Assembly (NCBI RefSeq): GCF_964019505.1
Contig: NZ_OZ026449.1
Coordinates: 248,001 to 312,000 of the forward strand
Length of the DNA: 64,000 nucleotides
Source: TIUS-1 sp964019505
Lineage (GTDB): Bacteria; Bacillota_I; Bacilli_A; Mycoplasmatales; Mycoplasmataceae
Reading direction: 5' to 3'
The notes under the pieces are model-generated. The model searched no databases and had not been told where the DNA came from. It worked only from the letters and a program-made list of their open reading frames with translations. The position numbers and the translations under genes were made by a program. Positions 1-10,403 of the stretch are shown one piece after another (position 1 is the stretch's first letter; every line of letters starts with the position of its first letter).

Positions 1-1
1 A

Positions 2-1363
2 TTTGATAATTCTGTGGAAATATTTAGAGAGTTAAAACCGCTCAATGATAAATCTTTAAACGATGTCTATCTGAAAGTTGTAAATTATTTAAACATTGTA
101 GTTACTTCTGACAATGTTTCAAATGAATATAAATTATTTGAAAATCTAAATACCAAATCGCTACCGCTATCAGTTATGGATTTAGTGAAAAACTTTTTGT
201 TTATGCAAATTGATATTAATTTGGTCGATAAAAAAGAAACAATACTTCAATCTATGTATGATGAATTTATTTCTTCGAAGTTCAGAAAATTAAAAAACCC
301 AGACAATACCATGAATAGTTTCATCAATGTTTTTTTAAGATTCAATGGCGAAGATTATTCATCGTCATCAATGTTCGAAAACTTTAAAAAAATAATCTCC
401 TCAAAGTTTACGGATGAAAAAAACCTATCAACAATTGATGAATGCGAAAGTTTGTTTAAACATATTGGTGAGTACATAAATTTATTTTTGTCAATTTCAG
501 ACAGCGCAGTTTACAATGACCCCGAGTCTAAGACGTATAGATACAAAGATTTACTATCAATGTTCGAAAATAGAGAGATATACTATCCTTTAATAATGCA
601 AACTCTTCTATTATTTAACTACAAAAATTTTAAAAATGATAAAACAATAGTTAATAATATAAGAAAAACTTTGTTTGAAATAGAAAAGTACGAAGTTAGA
701 TTGCAGGTTTCCAACTATAAAGGGCAATCACTATCATCATTTGTAGATAATGTTACACAAAAACTAAATCAGGATAATATCTCTGACGTATACATGAGAG
801 AATTACTGGTTAATGGTCAAGAGGATCAATCGAACAATAGGGTAAGTATTGATAGATTTAAAAATAGTTTAGAAAATTCAGACATATCAGTAAAAATTGC
901 GACACTAATTGGCTATAGAATTGAAAATTGATTGTCAAACAATATGGACTTATTCGGCGAAGAATATAATTACATCGACACAAAATATTTAAATAAATCC
1001 CTAGAACACATCGTGCCCCAAAGACCGAATGATAAGTGATTTGAAGATATTATTGAGTGAAGTGATTTTAGTATTAATTTACAAGAAGCAAAACAATGAA
1101 AAACAAAATATCTTAATAAAATCGGTAATCTAATGTGTATTGAAAAGAATTCAAATTCAAAAGGAAAAAATCATAGATTTAAAGAAAAAATTAACATCTA
1201 TAAAAAAGAACAAAAAATTGCAGATTCATTTCAATTTGTTGGATATTCCGGTAATGACCTAGATTTAATAGATCTTACAACTGTAGAAAGATTTGATAAA
1301 GAAATAATCGAAAGAAGAACGAAACAAATAGCTAATATTTGTGCTGAAATTTGAAAAGATTAA
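2..1363 (+). CDS. GmrSD-like (DUF262/DUF1524) restriction protein, 3' part
   Basis: The frame is open at the left edge, so the start lies outside; 453 residues are visible. The last third holds a DUF1524-type HNH nuclease signature: LEHIVPQ at visible residues 334-340, followed about 35 residues on by NKIGNLMCIEKNSNS and a K-rich stretch. This module is found in GmrSD type IV restriction enzymes, where an N-terminal DUF262 ParB-like NTPase (here outside the window) drives cleavage of modified DNA. In-frame TGA codons must be read as Trp, including in the HNH region, to reach TAA at 1361. It is followed by an ABC exporter and a type III R-M system, so it sits in a defence-like region. Family assignment by motif is fairly secure; the substrate is inferred. 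Confidence 0.75.
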
Positions 1364-1397
1364 TTAATAAATATTTCGGTTTTAACAATTAAGTTTG

Positions 1398-1452
1398 TTT
1401 TTTGATATTATTATTTATATATAACGAATACGAAATCATTCAATATCAAAAA
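1398..1452. repeat. Imperfect palindrome between the GmrSD gene and the ABC exporter
   Basis: TTTTTTGATATT (1398-1409) and AATATCAAAAA (1442-1452) are inverted repeats with a 32-nt AT-rich loop. The right arm touches the AAGG ribosome binding site of the next gene. The same TTTTTTGATAT word recurs at the 3' end of the type III restriction gene. No U-run follows the right arm, so it is not a classic plus-strand terminator; read on the minus strand it could be one. Confidence 0.35.
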
Positions 1453-1459
1453 GGTAAAA

Positions 1460-3520
1460 GTGGAAAACAATTTTTTTATAAGATATCAAAAAGATGAATA
1501 TTTAGCAGAATTTAATGAGCTAAATGAATCTACTAATTTTAAGAAGAGCAAAGGGTTCTTTAGCATATGATTTTTCTATTGAAGAAAACATAGTGTTAAA
1601 GCTTTTTTTGTTATTTTCTTTATATTATTAGTTTCAGTTGTTTCTGTATTTAACATATTTATAGCGAGACAATTAACTGCGTTACTAGTGGCTGAAACTA
1701 TGATGAACTCATTTAACAACCCGGAAATGATGGTAGATATTGTAAAAGAGATTTTAGTCGATAGTGGAGTAAATCTAAGCCCTGAGGACCTTGCGATTAT
1801 AACCAAATTTCTTGAGGGTCCCGAATATCTTGTAAACCCAGAAGTTATCAATGTCGTCCTTCAGAAATACTATTTTAGTTATATTTCTATTGGACAAGAT
1901 GGAATAGCACGAGCACAATTCTTTATGTTTGAGATTAAAAAGATTGATTGAATTTGAATATTATTATCTTGTATCTTTTTGATAGTTGTGTTTATGTATG
2001 TAGCCTATGTTCTTTGTGGGTCGATTAGTGAAGACGCGAACACTGATTTAAAAAATAAACTAGTTAAATCATTGCTATATAAAAATGTAGAATTTTATAA
2101 TAAAAACTCACAAGGTAAAATTACAGAAGCTATTGTAAAAGACTGTAAGAATATTGCAGAACAACTAAAGGTTGCTCCGATTATTCTTGTATTTATAATC
2201 TTTTCAACAATTGGTTCAGTTGCTATGCTTACATATATTGATTTAATTATTTCAATGTTAATGTTTGCATTAATATTGGTGACATTACTTATTGCTCTGA
2301 TTGTTGTTCTTTTAATTTCAAAACCAGTTAAAAGATCAATGATCGAAAGATCAAAGCACGATTCAGCTATTACTGAAAAAATAGCTGCAATTAGACTTGT
2401 TAAATCAAGTGGTAGTTGAGATAGAGAAATTAAAGAAAACAATATTGAAACTGAAAAAAACAATCAAACAAATAAAAAACTAAACTTAGCAATATCTGTT
2501 ATTCCAGGAATCATAATTGGAGCAATGGGTTGTTTAACGTTATCATCAATGGTTTTTGGAGTATTTATCTTTGGAGATAATACTCAAAAACTAATTACAG
2601 TGTTCTCTTCATTTACCGCAGGTATCTTTGTAATGGTTACACCAATCTTTCAATTAAACACAATACTACAAAGTATTAATGCTACAAATAAATCATCACA
2701 AACTATTGGAGATATTATTGGAGATGATAACAAAATTAACAAAATCAAATACCCAAGATATGTTAGAGATAACATTATTGAAACAATTGAATTTGATGAT
2801 GTTTCATTTGCATATCCTTCAAATCCAAATGAACAAGTAATTAAAAATTTAAGTATAACTTTAGAAAAAGGTAAATCTTATGCTTTCGTTGGACCATCTG
2901 GTTCTGGTAAATCAACAGTAACTCGATTGATCATGAGATTTTATGAAGAGTTCAGTGGGAAAATAACAATCAATGGCAATCAAGAAATTAGAGATATTGA
3001 TTTAAAAAACTGAATGGACAACATAGGTTATGTTGATCAAGAACCACAAATTTTATCTGCTTCAGTTTATGAAAACTTAAGATATGTTAAAAAAGATGCA
3101 ACTGACGAAGAGATAATTGAAGCTTGTAAAAAAGCCTCAATCCATAAATTAATTATGAGTATGCCAGAAGGATATGATTCATTCTTACAAGAAGGTGGAA
3201 AACAATTAAGTGGTGGACAAAAACAAAGAATGGTTATTGCTCGTACTTTTTTAAAGAACCCAAGTTTAATTATTTTAGATGAAGCCACTTCTGCTTTAGA
3301 CAACTTAGTTGAAAAACAAATTTCACTTGAATTAGAAAAACTAATTGAAGGTAAAACAACAATAGCAATTGCACATAGACTAAGTACAATTAAAAACTAT
3401 GACAAAATATTTGTATTAGATGTAAACAAAAAAATAGTTCAAACAGGTACATTTAATGAATTGATTAAAGTTCCGGGATTATTTAAAGAACTATATGAAG
3501 TCGGTAAGGAGAGTGAATAA
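1460..3520 (+). CDS. ABC exporter, permease-ATPase half-transporter
   Basis: This 686-aa protein has an N-terminal membrane domain (segments near residues 44-70, 170-190, 235-285 and 350-400) and a C-terminal ATPase with all motifs intact: Walker A GPSGSGKST (about 478-486), Q-loop YVDQEPQ, signature LSGGQKQR, Walker B IILDEATSALD and the H-loop in AHRLST. This is the type IV exporter layout, working as a homo- or heterodimer. A loop of roughly 90 residues separates the first two membrane segments, longer than usual. The start is GTG at 1460 with AAGG at 1451-1454; Trp-TGA codons are needed throughout. The membrane protein gene starting 2 nt downstream is probably co-transcribed. The cargo cannot be read from sequence. 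Confidence 0.85.
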
Positions 3521-3522
3521 TT

Positions 3523-4251
3523 ATGAAAAATAATTTTATCAGTATCTTTAGTCCTTCTAAAAACTGAAAGACATCTTTATATTTAGTGGTAGTAGTATTT
3601 GTATTAAGTTTTGCACTTTCTATATTTATGGGTTTTCAATATAACAATGCCGAAGGTAAAAGTGAAACATTTTGATTGATAGCTAAATATGAAAACTCAT
3701 TAGCATATATTAGTCATATCTTTGATTCAAAAAATACAAGCACATTTGCACCAACTACAATTAATCAATCAGCTCAATTGTTTTCAACAATATCTGATTG
3801 ACTACTAATTTCATTTCTAATATGATTTGTAATTGTAATTGGGTTTACAGTTAACCATTTTAGATTTATTGGTTTTATCGGTAAAAAAAGAAGATTGATT
3901 AATGCATCAATTATATTAGTAGCTTCACTTATATTGTTGATCTTAATATTTCTATACTGAGTTGCTTACTTTCAAGCAATACCAGTATTGATCAATAAAG
4001 AATGACACGGAAGCACTACCTGATATCCTAGTTGACAAACAACTTTCCAATTAACAATTATGTTAGTTGGAGTTACTCTAATAGTTGCTATGGCTGCATA
4101 TAACGTCTTTGTAGAACAAACAACAGTTTATGTAAGTATTTCTAAGAAAAACGAAATAGAAAGCTCTAAATCAACTCCTAAACCAGTAGTTGATTCAATC
4201 ACAAGTGATGAATCAGATGATGAGATAACTACAAATATATTAAACTCTTAA
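3523..4251 (+). CDS. Multi-pass membrane protein downstream of ABC exporter
   Basis: I do not recognise the family. The 242-aa product has about four hydrophobic segments (near residues 18-38, 90-110, 122-145 and 178-200) and a polar, Ser/Asp/Glu-rich C-terminal tail of about 40 residues. A ribosome binding site (AAGGAGAG at 3506-3513) lies inside the end of the exporter gene and ATG follows its TAA by 2 nt, so the two are translationally coupled. At least eight in-frame TGA codons are read as Trp, mostly next to membrane segments. A partner or accessory role for the exporter is only an inference from the coupling. Confidence 0.7.
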
Positions 4252-4325
4252 TTAATTTAATATATTTGTTACTTAATCGTATATTAATAAGTTCTATTTA
4301 TATAAGATATTATTAGGAGATTAAT

Positions 4326-5894
4326 ATGCAAAAATTACAACAATATAAAAAAGAAATTTTGAATCAATTGAGACAAAAGGTTTCTGATAAAATTCTTGAA
4401 GAAAGTAATTACAAATTTCTTGAAAAAATTATTTCAAAGGCGGAAACAAATCAAGAAATGAACGCAATTGCGACAATGGGTACCACATTCAATAAGACTG
4501 GAATTGTATATGAGCAAAGATTAGAAAAAATGGGAGAAGACATTAAATATTTAGCTTTGGATAAAGAAATGTCATTTATTTCAAGTGACGATCAAAATGT
4601 CCACAAATTAATTATTGGCGATAACTACGACGCTCTCCTTAATTTACAAATAAATTATTTTAACAAAATAAACATAATTTACATTGACCCACCATATGGA
4701 TCTAACGACCTTGGTGAATTTGCAAAAACAAATTATGAAAATAATATTTCACGACCAAATCTACTATCTATGTTACATCCAAGATTGTTAGTTGCTAAAA
4801 ACCTACTATCTGATGATGGCGTATTGTTTTGCTCAATTGATGATAAAAACCAGGCGTATGTTAAATGTCTACTTGACGACATTTTTGGCGAATCTGCGTT
4901 TAGGGGGTGTTTGCCAAGAACGACCACTACAAAGGGTAAAAACGATTCCAATGGTTTTGCGCAGAGGCATGATTATATTTTAATATATTCAAACAATGAA
5001 GAGTTGGAAGGCCAAGATACAACTGCAAATAGATACAACAAAAATGATGATGATGGAATGGGGCCTTATCATACAAATAATTATGTCACTGCCCCTAAAG
5101 GAATACAATATTCAAAATCATTAGATTTTGAATATGAATTGGATGGAATGATATACAAACCAATTTTGTCCTCTGGTGAGCGTTACTGTTGAAGGTGAGG
5201 AAAAGCCAGGATGGATGCTGCACAGAAATTGGGAATAATTTATGGAAAAAATGGTTTGATTTATCAGAAGCAATATTTAGATTATGAATTTGAACAAAAG
5301 ACGAATAAGTTAATTAAAAAAGAGAAAAAAATGGCGACTTCATCCCTATACTTTGTTGATTTTAAATACAGTAACACAATGGCTACCGAGGAACTAAAAT
5401 CATTAATGATATCTTTTAAATATCCAAAACCTACGTCAATGATAAAGGAGTTGATCAAACTTGTTCCTTTTAATGAAGACGCAATTATATTAGACTTTTT
5501 TGCTGGATCGGGTACAACCGGACATGCTGTTGCTGAGTTAAATTTTGAAGATAATGGAAAAAGAAAATTTATACTTTGTACTAACAATGAAGTGGATGAA
5601 AAAATGCATCCGAATGGGATCGCAAAGGACGTTACATATGAAAGACTTTCAAAAGTTATGTTAGGCAAGTCTTCCAAGGGTGAAAATGGTTTTGATTGAA
5701 TTGGTAAATTCAAAAATAATCCTTTAGGTGGTTCTCTAAAAACATTTAACATTGAAAAAATAAAAAATAATTCGGAAAAGGTATTTGATGTTATTGATGA
5801 ATCAAATTATGATATTGCAGAAAAAATGAACATAAATAAAAAAGTAGACTGAGTTTGCAATAACTTCGAAGTGACAAGTAAGGTATTGAAATAA
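4326..5894 (+). CDS. Type III restriction-modification DNA methyltransferase (Mod)
   Basis: The 522-aa protein carries an amino-methyltransferase catalytic motif IV, IYIDPPYGS, with DPPY near residues 121-124, and the SAM-binding motif FFAGSGTTGHA near 391-401. Catalytic motif before SAM motif is the beta-class order found in type III Mod and some type II/N4-N6 enzymes. It ends 1 nt before the helicase-nuclease gene, the standard mod-res pair. In type III systems Mod both modifies adenine and supplies target recognition, probably through the central residues between the two motifs. The ATG at 4326 is preceded by AGGAG at 4315-4319. No simple-sequence repeat of the kind that makes some mod genes phase-variable is visible. 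The target site is unknown. Confidence 0.88.
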
Positions 5895-5895
5895 T

Positions 5896-7851
5896 ATGAA
5901 TCCCGATGTGTTAAGAATACAAGAAGAAAATGTGAAAAAAATAATTAGATTTTTTGGAAAGAAGGACATTGTAACCTTTAAAGCTCCGACAGGTTCGGGC
6001 AAAACAATAATGATATGTAATTTTATTCAAGAAATTTTGTCAAATGAGAAAGATGCAGTTTTTATTGTTTCATCATTATCAAAAAGTGAGTTAGCCAGTC
6101 AAAATCACAATACTTTTCTCAAAGCATCATTAAGCAATTTTAAATTAAAGCCATTTTTGATTAACGTTTCTGGAACCCAGGAATCAGGAGTTTATATACC
6201 CGATGATAAAAATATTTATTCTTTGCCGAGAGATTTGTATAAAAAAAATGGAAAAATATTTGGAGCACCATTTGATATATTTTTAACTAGTTTAAAGAAT
6301 AAGCAAAAAAAAATTTATTTAATAAAAGATGAATGTCATATAGAGACTAACAATCTTGACAAATTATCAAAATATTTCGATAAGACATTAAATGTTTCCG
6401 CAACACCACAACCTACTAAATTTTTGGTAGATGTTGAGTTAAGAGAGGAGGATGCCGAACGTGTTTTTTTAATAAAGAAAAAGAAGATTCGTGGGATCGG
6501 ATTAATTGACGAACTTGAAGATGCAGTCCAAGAGTTTATAAAATTAAAAAAACAGTACAACAACTTATTAAATATAAACCCTTGCATGATTATTCAAATT
6601 TCAAACGAGGACAAGGGCGCAAATGAATTTAAAGAAATAAAAAAAATAGTAAATGACCCTACAAAAAATCTACATTGAATGTATTTGGCTGATGATGTTA
6701 AAAAATATGAGACAAATGATAAAATTCAAAAAATATCAAATAAAAATAAAAAAGTTAAGTGAAAACAATATGCAAGAAGAAGTGATTCCCTTATAGATGT
6801 TATAATTTCTAAAATGGTTATAACAGAGGGTTGGGATATACCTAGAGCCTGCGTTTTATTTCAGGTAAGAAATACAAAATCTAAAACTCTTACAGATCAA
6901 ATCGTTGGCCGCGTTAGGAGAAACCCCATTTTATTAAATTGAAATAATTATGAATCAAACTCCCCAGAAAGAGATCTTGCTTCATCTTGCCTCATTTGAG
7001 GAGATACCGGCAAACCTTCGAGGGAATTTAAAAGGGTAAAACTTATTAAAGACATATTTGAAGTTCGAACGTCTAAATTAAAAGATTTAAATCAAATATA
7101 TAAGACATTCAATTTTGACGTTAATAAATTTATTTTAGAGCAAGAAGTTATTGAAGAGAGCAAATCTATTTTTGACAAATATAGAGACTGAAAAAAAATT
7201 GATCCCGATATACAAGAGGCTTGCTGAAAAGAAATTACGACATTTAATGATTGAATTAACTTTTCTGAATACTCAGAAAAAATTTCAGAAGAAAGTAAAA
7301 GAATGACGGAAAATTATGAACACACAATTATGCTTGGGCCAATTGAAAGACTACAAAAAGAAAGTTATTTTGAAAAAACTAACATACAAATAAACTTATC
7401 TGATCAGGTTTGAGAAATAATTAGCAATGAAGATGATGACGATGAATTCCACTTCGACTCAGAAGCTGAAAAAATATTTGCAAAAATACTTTCAAAATTG
7501 AATGTTCCAATTTGGGCGAGAAACTATTACCCTAATTCAAAAATTAAATTTGAATACATAAATGACACTGTTAAGAGCTCATATCCCGATTTTGTTTTAA
7601 CGGATAAGAAAAAAATAAACCATATTTTTGAAGTTAAAAGTTTTAACAAAAGAAAAGACAAATCAATTGATGAAATGGACTATAAGAAAAAAGTTAAGGC
7701 ATTGGGAAGGTGTTATTTGTGAGCGTCTAAGTTCACAAAGCAAACTTTCTATATTCCAATTTTGGAAGACAACATTTGAAACATTGAGAAATACGAAAAT
7801 GGAAAAAAATTCAACCTTACTAAAGAAGAATTTATTAGTTCATTCACCTAA
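5896..7851 (+). CDS. Type III restriction enzyme helicase-nuclease (Res)
   Basis: The 651-aa product is an SF2 ATPase fused to a nuclease. Motif I is APTGSGKT (30-37), motif II is DECH (145-148, where many Res proteins have DEPH), motif III is SATPQ (near 168), and motif VI is in QIVGRVRRNP. The C-terminal endonuclease is of the PD-(D/E)xK type: PDF with D565, then FEVK with E579 and K581. Res translocates or senses along DNA and cuts with Mod when two unmodified sites meet head to head. The start is 1 nt after the mod stop. Many TGA codons read as Trp show that the gene is decoded in this code. All key motifs are present, so the enzyme looks active. Confidence 0.88.
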
Positions 7852-7886
7852 TATTATGTAATGATATTTGCACAAATATATTCTCT

Positions 7887-7930
7887 ATATCAAAAACAAT
7901 CCAATAATGTTTATTGTTATTTTTTGATAT
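7887..7930 (+). terminator. Hairpin after type III R-M operon
   Basis: The arm at 7887-7900 (ATATCAAAAACAAT) pairs with 7913-7930 (ATTGTTATTTTTTGATAT) with a 3-4 nt bulge and a 12-nt loop. The run of T in the right arm gives a plausible intrinsic terminator for res. Confidence 0.5.
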
Positions 7931-7943
7931 ATTAAGCACAATA

Positions 7944-7971
7944 AAAACGAGACATAAAATTGTCTCGTTTT
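7944..7971. terminator. Bidirectional intrinsic terminator
   Basis: Perfect inverted repeat AAAACGAGACA / TGTCTCGTTTT with a 6-nt loop and U-runs on both strands. It separates the convergent R-M operon (plus) and the membrane protein gene ending at 8025 (minus). Confidence 0.85.
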
Positions 7972-8024
7972 TATTTTCTAAGAATTACTATTTTTTGTCA
8001 CTGTATCACGGTTATTTTTTTGTT

Positions 8025-8936
8025 TTATCTATTTGATTTTTGTTCTTGTTCGTATTGTTTTCTTTCATCAAGTTTTGTATATACTTGGTAATCTAATATA
8101 TCTGAGTTAGGAGATGTTCAAATACCTTTTAGTGTAGTGATACAAATTGTTCAAACAAATTGTACGTATCAAAATGACATGAACACCATTAATAGGCTAA
8201 GCATAAAGAAGAAAATGTTATCTCTGTTTTGCATTGCGTTACTAATGTTTTGTAATAACCTTAAAACAGCCATTAACATAATTCAAATAACTGTTATAGT
8301 AGCAACTACTAAAGCAATGATAGAAAATGCTATTTGAATTGAATAAATTCCAGTTTTATTTGCAAATGCTTCTTCAGAACTTTTTAATCAGAATAGTGGA
8401 ATAGATATTAAACTAATACCACCAATACCGGCTAATACATAAAACATTATTAATACACTGTCATCTGTTAACACACCAAGTTGTTGTGCATATAGTGCAA
8501 GGATTGAAGCTGTTATAGCACTTATAATAAATCCAGCCATTCCGTAATGTTTTCCGATTACAAACTTAGGATTTTTTCTAGCGCTTGAATCTTTAACTTG
8601 AATGTTAGGTAAGTTACTTAACATGAATGGAGTTAATATACCTTGTACTCCAATAGAGAATACACTTAAGATGTAACGATTAGCTATCAATTCATCATCA
8701 GATGAATTTTTAACAAAGTTTAAGATTATTAAAGTGAAATAGATATTAGCCACACATGGTAGTGTTAATGCAACTATTAAGATTGCAAACTGTGGTGCAT
8801 TATCAGGAGTACCAAGTGATGTGTATTGACTGATTGAACCAAAGATTGCTAACGTTGTTATTATTGATAATATTAGACCCATTATATTAAATAACTTAAT
8901 AGAAGATCTAACGTGTGATAATTGTGAATTGTACAT
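8025..8936 (-). CDS. Multi-pass membrane protein, unknown family
   Basis: Decoding TGA as Trp gives a 303-aa protein from ATG at 8936 to TAA at 8025. It has about eight hydrophobic stretches, the first three near residues 20-45, 58-85 and 90-110. A charged, Gln/Lys/Glu-rich C-terminal tail of about 30 residues follows the last membrane helix. A TTG two codons upstream (8942) is also in frame; GGGAG at 8947-8951 lies 10 nt from the ATG and 4 nt from the TTG, so either could be used. I do not recognise the family. It stands alone, with its own promoter region facing the coiled-coil gene on the other strand. Confidence 0.65.
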
Positions 8937-9054
8937 TTTCAATTTTCTCCCATGTGTAATATTTTACACCTATTTTTTTTATTCACACAAACACAATTTT
9001 CAACACTTTGAACTAATTTTAATTTTTAAGTCGTTATAGAAAGTGGGGGTATAT

Positions 9055-9144
9055 ATGGAAGACAAAATTGAAATTAGTATATTAGAAATAATCGATGAAC
9101 TTAGACATTGTAGAGATAAATCTTTTCATAACAAAAATGTTTAA
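9055..9144 (+). CDS. Short 29-codon frame with strong RBS, possibly the true start of the next gene
   Basis: ATG at 9055 follows GGGGGT (9045-9050) at good distance and encodes 29 residues beginning MEDKIEISILEIIDELR before TAA. The next, longer frame starts at 9095 inside it, in the +1 register, with no good ribosome binding site of its own. Either this is a short upstream peptide coupled to the following gene, or a single-base change has split one gene in two. Confidence 0.35.
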   Translation: MEDKIEISILEIIDELRHCRDKSFHNKNV

Positions 9145-9520
9145 AACATATGTTGTAAAAAGAGATGAATTAATTAATGATAAAATATATCCAGATGATA
9201 CAGAACTAGTACTTATGAAATCGCTACATAATAAGGCGCTTAAAAAAGTATTTAGCACAGCTATCGAGGAGTATTTATACGACGTGAGTAAATGTGACAT
9301 AGCAGTAGCCATTGCTGTTAAATCTTTAAAAGAAGAATACAACTTAAAATTTGAAAAACAAGAAACTGAATTCTCAAACAAAATAAATATTCAACAAACT
9401 GAATTCTTGGAAAAGTTCGGTATTCAACAATCTGAGTTCTCAGAAAAGTTTAACAAACAAGAAGAAACAAATAATGAATTACAAAAACAAATCAACTTAC
9501 TTATAAATAGCAAAACATAA
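9095..9520 (+). CDS. Coiled-coil protein, unknown function
   Basis: The 141-aa product is highly charged. Its C-terminal half (about residues 85-140) is a coiled coil with three imperfect repeats of about 12-13 residues around the pattern QQTEFxEKF (KQETEFSNKIN, IQQTEFLEKFG, IQQSEFSEKFN). The family is unknown to me. The start at 9095 lacks its own Shine-Dalgarno and overlaps a 29-codon frame with a strong one, so the annotated N-terminus is uncertain. A nearly identical copy of positions 9267-9363 is found just downstream. Confidence 0.55.
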   Translation: MNLDIVEINLFITKMFKTYVVKRDELINDKIYPDDTELVLMKSLHNKALKKVFSTAIEEYLYDVSKCDIAVAIAVKSLKEEYNLKFEKQETEFSNKINIQQTEFLEKFGIQQSEFSEKFNKQEETNNELQKQINLLINSKT

Positions 9521-9626
9521 AAATAATTAAGGAGTATTTATACAACGTGAGTAAATGTGACATAGCAGTAGCCATTGCTGTTAAATCTTTAAAAGAAGAA
9601 TACAACTTAAAATTTGAGAAACAAGA
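9267..9626 (+). repeat. Direct repeat, two copies of about 97 bp, 263 bp apart
   Basis: Copy 1 is 9267-9363 and copy 2 is 9530-9626. The few differences include GACGTG to AACGTG and TTTGAAAAA to TTTGAGAAA. Such high identity in AT-rich DNA points to a recent tandem duplication. Confidence 0.85.
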
Positions 9627-9681
9627 AGAAACTATCAATGAGTTGAAAAAACAAGTCAACTTACTTATAAATAATAAATAG
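9547..9681 (+). pseudogene. Duplicated C-terminal fragment of the coiled-coil gene, with its own RBS and GTG start
   Basis: Positions 9530-9626 repeat 9267-9363 with only a couple of base changes. The copy lacks the repeated middle section and ends in a diverged version of the parent tail (NLLINN against NLLINS). It can be read as a 44-aa peptide from GTG at 9547, because a stretch that encodes EEYLY in the parent now gives AAGGAG (9529-9534) upstream of the GTG. Whether the fragment is expressed is unknown. Confidence 0.6.
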
Positions 9682-9685
9682 CAAT

Positions 9686-9733
9686 AAAAAATGAACCATA
9701 TATAAGTTGTGACTTATTCTAGGTTCATTTTTT
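9686..9733. terminator. Bidirectional terminator between coiled-coil region and nitroreductase
   Basis: AAAAAATGAACC (9686-9697) pairs with GGTTCATTTTTT (9722-9733), with a 24-nt loop. It touches the stop codon of the minus-strand nitroreductase and can end transcription from both sides. Confidence 0.7.
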
Positions 9734-10380
9734 TATCCAATAATTTTTGTAAACTTTTCTTTTTCAAGTCTAATCTTTTTTTCTTTAAATGATTTTTTCT
9801 GACTACGATCAATTTTTCCAAGTAACAATACTGTGGCTAATTCTTCGTTTGATTCAATTAGCTTCTTCGTTTGAAGAAATGTAGTCAATTTTTCTTTTGA
9901 CATTCCTTCAATAGCGCAAGTATCAATTCCAATCTCTTCAGCTGTGGCTAAAGATGTTCCTAGAGCTATATAACCTTCTTTAAGGGGTCAAGAGGCTAGT
10001 TTAGAATCATTCTTGTGTATGTTTAGGCTTTTAGTTAAAAACTCTTCGTATTTAAGGTTTCTTTCTTCGTCATTATCTACAAGTCTATTAATTAGATCTG
10101 GTATATCATTGTCAAGGAATTTATCGTAGTTTGAAACAATGATAAATACTATTGCACTTGCATCACGTACATTTTTTTGATTATAAAACATAGGTAACAT
10201 CACATCACGTAATTCTTTATTTCTCTTAACAACAACTGTTCTTCATGATAATAAGTTATATGCAGAAGGAGAGAGTCTCATAGCTTCTGTAATTGTCAAT
10301 ATTTCTTCATCAGATATATTGTGGTTCACATCATATAATGCAGCACTTCTTCTTTTTAGTAGTAATTCATTTACTTTCAT
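9733..10380 (-). CDS. Nitroreductase family protein
   Basis: The 215-aa protein matches the FMN-dependent nitroreductase family in length and landmarks: RRSAALYD near the N-terminus, the flavin-binding SPSAYNLLSWRTVVV segment near residue 40, and a C-terminal GTSLATAEEIGIDTCAIEGM region that shapes the active site. Such enzymes reduce nitro compounds or quinones with NAD(P)H as FMN homodimers. ATG at 10380 is preceded by a weak GAGGT on the minus strand. It follows the amino-acid permease by about 23 nt in the same direction, so they may be co-transcribed. The physiological substrate cannot be told. Confidence 0.8.
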
Positions 10381-10403
10381 AAATACCTCATAGTTTTTTT
10401 ATA

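Noticed and set aside
4326..5894. mod read as two genes or a frameshifted pseudogene
   Set aside because: Stops at 5190-5210 and 5697 are TGA codons read as Trp; the frame is continuous between the DPPY and SAM-binding motifs.
9055..9144. Treating the 29-codon frame as a certain independent gene
   Set aside because: The ribosome binding site is good, but the register shift into the overlapping longer frame makes an indel equally possible; listed with low confidence only.
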